Part shown: positions 12,966 through 17,426 of the stretch, piece by piece
Numbering within the stretch: the stretch's first letter is position 1
Layout: each line of letters begins with the position of its first letter
Source of the DNA: an uncultured Oscillospiraceae bacterium
GTDB taxonomy: Bacteria > Bacillota > Clostridia > Oscillospirales > Acutalibacteraceae
Direction of reading: 5' to 3'
Length of the DNA stretch: 17,426 nt
Assembly: GCA_959596515.1 (NCBI GenBank)
Contig: CAUFXR010000053.1
Coordinates: 1 to 17,426, forward strand
Notes under the pieces: model-generated
Databases searched by the model: none
The model's input: the letters and a program-made list of their open reading frames with translations, nothing else
What the model was told of the DNA's origin: nothing
Program-made: the position numbers and the translations under genes

Positions 12966-12984
12966 TGGATTCGCACCTCCTTGC

Positions 12985-13164
12985 TTACGCTTCTGTTACC
13001 TCGATGAGGTGGATGATCTTTGCCACCTTGCCCTTAGTCTGCGGGTTATCCGGCTGTACGGTTTCGTCGCCGATTTTATGCAGACCCAAAGCCTGGGCGG
13101 TTGCAATCTGGTCCTTTTTGCTGCCGATCAGACTTTTGACCAGCTTTACCTTTAGCTGTGCCAT
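12985..13164 (-). CDS. rpmD: 50S ribosomal protein L30
   Basis: A 59-codon frame begins MAQLKVKLVKSLIGSKKDQI, continues ATAQALGLHKIGDETVQPDN and ends KVAKIIHLIEVTEA. This is a complete bacterial L30 with the characteristic KSLIG...K..QI...LGL pattern and normal length. L30 binds 23S rRNA domains II/V. It lies 16 nt after rpsE and 19 nt before rplO, with a GGGGGT site before ATG at 13164. Confidence 0.98.
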   Translation of the reverse strand: MAQLKVKLVKSLIGSKKDQIATAQALGLHKIGDETVQPDNPQTKGKVAKIIHLIEVTEA

Positions 13165-13180
13165 ATTGCTACCCCCTTAC

Positions 13181-13684
13181 TTATAAGATTTCTTTTACGG
13201 ACTTGCCGCGGATCACCGCGACTTCCTCTGCGGTACGCAGGCTCTTCAGGCCTTCCAAAGTGGCCCGCACCACGTTGCAGGGGTTGTTGGAACGAAGGGC
13301 CTTGGTTCTGATATCCTTGATACCGGCCGCCTCAACCACAGCACGCACAGGGCCGCCGGCGATAACGCCGGTACCAGGAGCGGCGGGCTTCATGAGAACC
13401 TTACCGGCGTCATAGATGCCGATGACCTCATGAGGAATGGTGGTTCCTCTCAGAGAAATCTTCACCAGGTTCTTCTTGGCGTCCTCGATTCCCTTGCGGA
13501 TCGCGTCCGGAACTTCGCCGGCCTTGCCGATGCCGAAGCCCACGGTGCCCTTTTCGTCGCCAACCACAACCAAAGCGGCAAACTTGAAGATACGGCCGCC
13601 CTTTACAGTCTTAGATACACGGTTGATAGCGACTACGCGCTCTTTGTATTCGCTTTCAGTCGCTTTTGCGTCAAATCTAGCCAA
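13181..13684 (-). CDS. rpsE: 30S ribosomal protein S5
   Basis: This 167-residue protein carries the S5 double-stranded RNA-binding domain (about 15-80: ERVVAINRVSKTVKGGRIFKFAALVVVGDEKGTVGFGIGKAGEV) and the C-terminal S5 domain (about 95-160: GTGVIAGGPVRAVVEAAGIKDI...SNNPCNVVRATLEGL). S5 affects decoding accuracy and lies by the mRNA entry channel; changes in the VKGGR loop are linked to spectinomycin resistance in other species, and this loop looks ordinary. The start is TTG at 13684, 7 nt after AAGGAGG. Spacing to rplR is 17 nt. Confidence 0.98.
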   Translation of the reverse strand: MARFDAKATESEYKERVVAINRVSKTVKGGRIFKFAALVVVGDEKGTVGFGIGKAGEVPDAIRKGIEDAKKNLVKISLRGTTIPHEVIGIYDAGKVLMKPAAPGTGVIAGGPVRAVVEAAGIKDIRTKALRSNNPCNVVRATLEGLKSLRTAEEVAVIRGKSVKEIL

Positions 13685-13701
13685 AAGTATTCCTCCTTCT
13701 C

Positions 13702-14061
13702 TTAGAACTTGAGGCCGCCCTCACGGGCGCCTTCGGCCAGCTCTTTGACGCGGCCGTGGAAAATATAGCCGCCGCGGTCGAAAACGACCTCGGAAATGCC
13801 CTTTTCAGCGGCACGTTTGGCAATGAGCTCGCCAACCTTCTTCGCGGCTTCCTTGTTTCCGCCGTTTCCATCAAATTCCTTGTCCAGCGTTGAGGCCGCC
13901 GCCAGGGTTACACCCTTAACGTCGTCGATCAACTGGGCGTAGATGTGATTGGTGGAGCGGAAAACGTTCAGGCGCGGACGCGCCGCGGTGCCGCTGATCT
14001 TACCGCGCACTCTTTTATGGCGGTGCAATCTAGCTTTATTGGTGTCAGCCTTATTCACCAT
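13702..14061 (-). CDS. rplR: 50S ribosomal protein L18
   Basis: This 119-residue protein is L18, with RLHRHKRVRGKISGTAARPRLNVFRSTNHIYAQLIDD near the N-terminus and VVFDRGGYIFHGRVKELAEGAREGGLKF at the end. It binds 5S rRNA and carries it into the central protuberance with L5. Length is typical. The ATG is preceded by AAAGGAGTGAATCAACG, and it lies 19 nt after rplF. Confidence 0.99.
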   Translation of the reverse strand: MVNKADTNKARLHRHKRVRGKISGTAARPRLNVFRSTNHIYAQLIDDVKGVTLAAASTLDKEFDGNGGNKEAAKKVGELIAKRAAEKGISEVVFDRGGYIFHGRVKELAEGAREGGLKF

Positions 14062-14080
14062 CGTTGATTCACTCCTTTAA

Positions 14081-14629
14081 TTACTTCTTGCCGCCCTTAC
14101 CGGCCTTACCTTCCTTGCGGCGGATGACCTCGTCAACATACTTGATGCCTTTGCCCTTATAAGGCTCTGGCGGACGCTTCTCGCGGACTTCCGCGGCGAA
14201 CTGTCCGACCTTCTGCTTGTCGGCGCCATGAATGATGATCTTGTTCGGGCCCGGTACCTCGATGGTAATGTCGTCTGTTTCAGACATGGTTACCTGATGA
14301 GAGTACCCCAGGTTCATCACAAGGTTTTTACCCTGCTTCTGTACACGGTAACCTACGCCGTTGACCTCCAGCTCCTTTTTGTAGCCCTCGGTAACGCCCA
14401 CGATCATGTTGTGGATCAGGGTACGGGTCAAGCCGTGCAGGCTGCGGTTCTCTTTCTCGTCATCAGGACGGGTGACCAGAACCTCGCTGCCCTCGACCTT
14501 AACGGTCATGTTGGGATGAACCTTCTGGGTCAAAGTAGCCTTGGGGCCTTTGACCGTTACAACACCGTCGCTCATTTTTACGTCAACGCCGGCGGGAATA
14601 TTTATAGGTTTTCTTCCAATTCGAGACAT
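14081..14629 (-). CDS. rplF: 50S ribosomal protein L6
   Basis: This 182-residue protein has two tandem L6 domains. The first opens with SRIGRKPINIPAGVDVKMSDGVVTVKGPKATL. The second contains YSHQVTM...ITIEVPGPNKIIIHGADKQKVGQFAAEVREKRPPEPYKGKGIKY. It sits near the GTPase-associated region and the sarcin-ricin loop. The tail is lysine/glycine rich (KEGKAGKGGKK). The ATG is preceded by AAGGAGGTGTTGAT and is 12 nt after rpsH. Confidence 0.99.
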   Translation of the reverse strand: MSRIGRKPINIPAGVDVKMSDGVVTVKGPKATLTQKVHPNMTVKVEGSEVLVTRPDDEKENRSLHGLTRTLIHNMIVGVTEGYKKELEVNGVGYRVQKQGKNLVMNLGYSHQVTMSETDDITIEVPGPNKIIIHGADKQKVGQFAAEVREKRPPEPYKGKGIKYVDEVIRRKEGKAGKGGKK

Positions 14630-14641
14630 ATCAACACCTCC

Positions 14642-15040
14642 TTACCAAATAAATGCAAGGATTTCGCCGCCTACATTCTCCTTACGGGCCTGACGGTCGG
14701 TCATAATGCCCTTGGAAGTGGAAACGATCGCGATGCCCAGGCCCTTTAATACCTTAGGCATATCCTCTACGCTGCTGTAAATTCTCAGGCCGGGCTTGGA
14801 AACCCTGCGAAGGCCGGTGATGACCGGGGTCTTTCCCTCGCCATATTTCAAGGTCGCCCGGATCATGCCCTGCTTGCCATCCTCGATGACGGTAAAGCTC
14901 TTTACATAGCCCTCGTCCACCAGAATCTGCATAATCGCTTTCTTCATGTTGGAAGCCGGGATATCAACAGTTTCATGCTTGGCGGAACTCGCGTTGCGGA
15001 TTCTCGTCAGCAAATCTGCGATAGAATCAGTAATTTGCAC
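14642..15040 (-). CDS. rpsH: 30S ribosomal protein S8
   Basis: This 132-residue protein is S8: ITDSIADLLTRIRNASSAKHETVDIPASNMKKAIMQIL at the N-terminus and STSKGIMTDRQARKENVGGEILAFIW at the C-terminus. It binds helix 21 of 16S rRNA and, in E. coli, represses the spc operon. The start is GTG at 15040, 8 nt after AAGGAGGT. It lies 25 nt after rpsN. I did not find a helix-21 mimic in the intergenic RNA by eye. Confidence 0.98.
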   Translation of the reverse strand: MQITDSIADLLTRIRNASSAKHETVDIPASNMKKAIMQILVDEGYVKSFTVIEDGKQGMIRATLKYGEGKTPVITGLRRVSKPGLRIYSSVEDMPKVLKGLGIAIVSTSKGIMTDRQARKENVGGEILAFIW

Positions 15041-15065
15041 TGCCGTTTACCTCCTTTGCTCTTGC

Positions 15066-15251
15066 TTACCAGCTGGCTTTTTTCACGCCCGGAATCTCGC
15101 CCTTATAGGCAAGCTCCCTGAAGCAGATACGGCAAATTCCGAATTTGCGAAGGTAGGCATGCGGCCTGCCACAGATTTTACATCTGTTGTATTCGCGGGA
15201 AGAATACTTCGCCGGTCTTTGCTGCTTGATTTTCATAGATGTTTTGGCCAC
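15066..15251 (-). CDS. rpsN: 30S ribosomal protein S14, zinc-binding type (type Z)
   Basis: A 61-residue S14 with a zinc ribbon of Cys24, Cys27, Cys40 and Cys43 (CKIC...CRIC), the short Gram-positive form rather than the roughly 100-residue zinc-free form. C-terminus CFRELAYKGEIPGVKKASW is standard. It binds the 30S head. Start is GTG at 15251, preceded by AAGGAGGGATTGTT. It lies 12 nt after rplE. A zinc-free paralogue, if the genome has one, would be elsewhere. Confidence 0.98.
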   Translation of the reverse strand: MAKTSMKIKQQRPAKYSSREYNRCKICGRPHAYLRKFGICRICFRELAYKGEIPGVKKASW

Positions 15252-15263
15252 AACAATCCCTCC

Positions 15264-15803
15264 TTATTTCGCAAACGGAGCGCCCATCAAGGAAAGCAGC
15301 TCGCGGGCTTCTTCGTCATTGTTTGCGGTGGTTACGAAACAAATATCCATTCCGCGAACCTTATCGATCTTATCGTAATCGATCTCAGGGAAGATCAGCT
15401 GCTCCTTAATGCCCATGTTGTAGTTGCCACGGCCATCGAAAGAGTTGGGGTTGATGCCTCTGAAGTCTCTTACACGGGGCAGAGCCACGTTGAACAGCCT
15501 GTCAAGGAACTCGTACATCCGGTCGCCTCTCAGGGTAACCTTCACGCCGATGTTCATTCCTTCACGGAGCTTAAAGTTCGCGACGGACTTTCTGGCCTTG
15601 CAGACCACCGGCTTCTGGCCGGTGATAGCGGCAAGATCGGTAGTGATGGCGTCGATCACCTTGGCGTTGTCCTTGGCTTCGCCGGCGCCTACGTTGATTA
15701 CGATCTTATCCAGCTTCGGGATCTGCATGACGCTCTTATAAGAAAACTTTTTCATCAAAGCGGGAGCTACGTCCTGCTTGTAGTAATCCTTAAGTCTAGC
15801 CAT
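15264..15803 (-). CDS. rplE: 50S ribosomal protein L5
   Basis: This 179-residue protein is L5: MARLKDYYKQDVAPALMKKF at the N-terminus, IPKLDKIVINVGAGEA, GQKPVVCKARKSVANFKLREGMNIG, LRGDRMYEFLDRL, and the C-terminal GMDICFVTTANNDEEARELLSLMGAPF. It binds 5S rRNA and contacts the P-site tRNA and the 30S head through the central protuberance. Length is standard. The ATG is preceded by AGGAGGATAAAAG, 12 nt after rplX. Confidence 0.99.
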   Translation of the reverse strand: MARLKDYYKQDVAPALMKKFSYKSVMQIPKLDKIVINVGAGEAKDNAKVIDAITTDLAAITGQKPVVCKARKSVANFKLREGMNIGVKVTLRGDRMYEFLDRLFNVALPRVRDFRGINPNSFDGRGNYNMGIKEQLIFPEIDYDKIDKVRGMDICFVTTANNDEEARELLSLMGAPFAK

Positions 15804-15815
15804 CTTTTATCCTCC

Positions 15816-16136
15816 TTACAGCGACTCGCCGCATTTTTTGCAAATGCGTTCCTTGGTGCCGTCCTCATAGATCTTATGGGCGACACGGGTGGGCTTGCCG
15901 CAGCGGGGGCAAACGATCTGGACCTTGGAAGCGTACATGGCGCCCTCGGCCTTTACAATGCCGCCGGTTTCACCCATTCTGCGGGGCTTCATGTGCTTGG
16001 ATACCATGTTGATCTTTTCCACGATGACCTTACCCTCTTTGGGGCTGACAGCCATTACCTTTCCTTTTTTGCCGCGCTCTTTGCCGCTTAACACGACTAC
16101 GGTGTCACCCGTTTTTACATGAACCTTATTAATCAT
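15816..16136 (-). CDS. rplX: 50S ribosomal protein L24
   Basis: This 106-residue protein has a KOW motif at about 7-34 (VKTGDTVVVLSGKERGKKGKVMAVSPKEGKV) and the L24-typical NMVSKHMKPRRMGETGGIVKAEGAM. The C-terminus carries four cysteines at 76, 79, 99 and 102 (CPRC...CKKC), the zinc-ribbon form. L24 starts 50S assembly and lies at the tunnel exit. The ATG follows an AGGTGCTCACTG-type site; spacing to rplN is 15 nt. Confidence 0.98.
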   Translation of the reverse strand: MINKVHVKTGDTVVVLSGKERGKKGKVMAVSPKEGKVIVEKINMVSKHMKPRRMGETGGIVKAEGAMYASKVQIVCPRCGKPTRVAHKIYEDGTKERICKKCGESL

Positions 16137-16151
16137 CAGTGAGCACCTCCA

Positions 16152-16520
16152 TTAAAGCACTTCGGGCGCAAGGCTCAAAATTTTGAGGTAATCCTTATCG
16201 CGCAGTTCTCTCGCCACCGGCCCGAAAATACGGGTGCCGCGAGGGTTCTTGTCGTCACGGATAATGACGGCCGCGTTCTCATCGAAACGAATGTAGGTGC
16301 CGTCATCACGGCGAACGCCTTTTGCGGAGCGGACGATGACCGCCTTGACCACGTCGCCTTTTTTTACCACGCCGCCGGGTGCTGCTTTTTTCACCGAAGC
16401 TACCACCACGTCGCCGATATTTGCATACCTTCTGCGAGTGCCGCCCAGAACGCGAATGCACATAAGCTCCTTCGCGCCGGTGTTATCGGCAACTTTGAGG
16501 TAAGTCTGCTGCTGTATCAC
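16152..16520 (-). CDS. rplN: 50S ribosomal protein L14
   Basis: This 122-residue protein is L14: MIQQQTYLKVADNTGAKELMCIRVLGG at the N-terminus, then ANIGDVVVASVKKA, VVKAVIVRSAKGVRRDDGTYIRFDENA, and the end FGPVARELRDKDYLKILSLAPEVL. It forms intersubunit bridges with 16S rRNA and is the docking site for ribosome silencing factor RsfS. The start is GTG at 16520, 8 nt after AGGAGG. It opens the spc-type block after a 73-nt gap that contains a strong hairpin (16548-16572). Confidence 0.98.
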   Translation of the reverse strand: MIQQQTYLKVADNTGAKELMCIRVLGGTRRRYANIGDVVVASVKKAAPGGVVKKGDVVKAVIVRSAKGVRRDDGTYIRFDENAAVIIRDDKNPRGTRIFGPVARELRDKDYLKILSLAPEVL

Positions 16521-16547
16521 AGTGCGTTCCTCCTATTCAAGTTTATT

Positions 16548-16572
16548 GGCTGGGGGCCTTACCCCTTCAGCC
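16548..16572 (-). other. Hairpin in the rpsQ-rplN gap
   Basis: On minus-strand RNA, GGCUG-AA-GGGG pairs with CCCC-CAGCC around a 5-nt loop, with AA bulged on one arm. No U-run follows and the rplN ribosome binding site is about 13 nt downstream. The position matches the S10/spc operon border in E. coli, where separate promoters are used. A processing or regulatory role is inferred only. Confidence 0.5.
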
Positions 16573-16593
16573 AGCAAAACACTCCTGAGCGGA

Positions 16594-16851
16594 TTATTTC
16601 GCTTTTTCAATGATCTCTACAAGACGCCATCTCTTCTCTTTAGAAAGGGGACGGGTCTCCATCACGCGCACACGGTCGCCGATGTTGCACTCGTTGTTTT
16701 CGTCATGCGCTTTCAGCTTCACCGTACGCTTGATGATCTTTTTGTAAAGGGGATGCTTTACGCTGTCTTCAATGGCGACAACGATGGTCTTATCCATTTT
16801 GTTGCTGACCACCTTGCCAACATTGGTTTTTCTCATATTTCTTTCGCTCAC
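16594..16851 (-). CDS. rpsQ: 30S ribosomal protein S17
   Basis: This 85-residue OB-fold protein is S17: MRKTNVGKVVSNKMDKTIVVAIEDSVKHPLYKKIIKRTVKLKAHDE and IGDRVRVMETRPLSKEKRWRLVEII. It binds the 5' domain of 16S rRNA early in assembly. The start is GTG at 16851, because GGGAGG lies 8 nt upstream; the ATG five codons later is too far from it. It follows rpmC by 19 nt and is separated from rplN by 73 nt. Confidence 0.98.
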   Translation of the reverse strand: MSERNMRKTNVGKVVSNKMDKTIVVAIEDSVKHPLYKKIIKRTVKLKAHDENNECNIGDRVRVMETRPLSKEKRWRLVEIIEKAK

Positions 16852-16870
16852 GGCTTAATCCTCCCTTCCC

Positions 16871-17077
16871 TTACGCTTTAGCGCTGTCGTTCAGTTCCAT
16901 CTGGCGAAGAACGGTTTTCACTCTTGCGATGTCCTTCTTAACAGCACTGATGCGCATCGGGTTGTCGAGCTGATTAATGGCAAGCTGGAAACGCAGGTTG
17001 AAAAGTTCAGCTTTCAGGTCTTTGAGCTTGCTTTCCAGTTCTGCGGCGCTTAATTCTCTAATCTCTGAGGCCTTCAT
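16871..17077 (-). CDS. rpmC: 50S ribosomal protein L29
   Basis: This 68-residue, two-helix protein is L29: MKASEIRELSAAELESKLKDLKAELFNLRFQLAINQLDNPMRISAVKKDIARVKTVLRQ. It lies at the tunnel exit, beside L23, near the docking sites of trigger factor and SRP. Its ATG overlaps the rplP stop (TAATG), so it is translationally coupled to rplP. Length is normal. Confidence 0.99.
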   Translation of the reverse strand: MKASEIRELSAAELESKLKDLKAELFNLRFQLAINQLDNPMRISAVKKDIARVKTVLRQMELNDSAKA

Positions 17078-17426
17078 TACTGCTCAACCTCCGTTTCTTC
17101 CTTTTTCACGAACTTGCATTTAATCGGCAGCTTGTTGGCAGCCAGTCTCATAGCCTCCCGGGCGGTTTCCTCGGCGATTCCGCCGATCTCGAACATCACT
17201 CTGCCGGGCTTTACCACGGCCACCCAGTATTCGGGAGATCCTTTACCGGAACCCATTCGGGTTTCAGCAGGCTTTTCGGTGATGGGCTTGTCGGGGAAAA
17301 TCTTGATCCAAACCTGTCCGAAACGCTTGGTGTAACGGGTCATGGCCACACGAGCGGCCTCGATCTGGTTTGAGGTGATCCACGCCGGCTCCAGGGCCTG
17401 CAGGCCAAACTGGCCGTAAGTTACTT
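17077..17426 (-). CDS. rplP: 50S ribosomal protein L16, 3' part
   Basis: This frame is open to the window edge, so the 5' part of the gene lies outside. About 115 residues are visible, from VTYGQFGLQALEPAWITSNQ through IEAARVAMTRYTKRFGQVWIKIFPDKPITEKPAETRMGSGKGSPEYWVAVVKPGRVMFEI to the end KKEETEVEQ. L16 lies near the A site and peptidyl transferase centre and helps position tRNA. The missing N-terminal portion should be about 25-30 residues, judged from the family. The gene overlaps rpmC by 1 nt. Confidence 0.98.
   Translation of the reverse strand, partial: VTYGQFGLQALEPAWITSNQIEAARVAMTRYTKRFGQVWIKIFPDKPITEKPAETRMGSGKGSPEYWVAVVKPGRVMFEIGGIAEETAREAMRLAANKLPIKCKFVKKEETEVEQ

Overview
The window looks like a chromosomal segment of an anaerobic Firmicute of class Clostridia, possibly Oscillospiraceae/Acutalibacteraceae-like. 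This is inferred from the gene order secY-adk-map-KOW-infA-rpmJ-rpsM-rpsK-rpsD-rpoA-rplQ, zinc-type S14, a zinc-lid adenylate kinase, strong AGGAGG ribosome binding sites with many GTG/TTG starts, and a ThiXYZ-type transporter behind a TPP riboswitch. The species cannot be fixed from sequence alone.

Layout. (1) 1-1120 is mostly non-coding. It holds a 22-bp perfect hairpin (probable bidirectional terminator), a monocistronic tRNA-Arg(ACG) on the minus strand with its own promoter and terminator, and about 600 bases in which I see no gene. (2) 1124-4271 (+) is one thiamine-related unit: sigma-A promoter, TPP riboswitch, attenuator terminator, a thiamine-binding YkoF/MTH1187-like protein, then permease, lipoprotein and ATPase of an ABC importer (ThiX, ThiY, ThiZ), closed by a terminator. 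(3) 4331-4498 (-) is an orphan structured small-RNA candidate with an excellent promoter and terminator. (4) 4666-5346 (+) is a membrane-anchored zinc amidase of the PGRP/Amidase_2 family. (5) 5347-6062 has no credible gene but carries three repeat features: a 36-nt tandem array with a two-unit higher-order period, a loopless perfect 36-bp palindrome, and a 12-nt AT-rich minisatellite. (6) 6063-17426 (-) is the conserved S10-spc-alpha ribosomal supercluster, from the 3' part of rplP to rplQ, with secY, adk, map, a KOW RNA-binding protein, infA and rpoA embedded.

How it works together. In region 2, pyrimidine precursor or thiamine import is shut off by thiamine pyrophosphate through transcription attenuation. 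Region 6 makes ribosomal proteins, the Sec translocon channel, the ADP-generating kinase, the N-terminal methionine trimming enzyme, IF-1 and the RNA polymerase alpha subunit from a densely packed transcript. Spacing is mostly below 45 nt, with several stop/start overlaps. The three larger gaps inside it (before rpsM, rpsD-rpoA, rpsQ-rplN) each contain a strong RNA hairpin.

I see no clear new multi-gene system. The best leads are the orphan small RNA at 4331-4463, the repeat region at 5391-6021 and the structured leader before rpsM.
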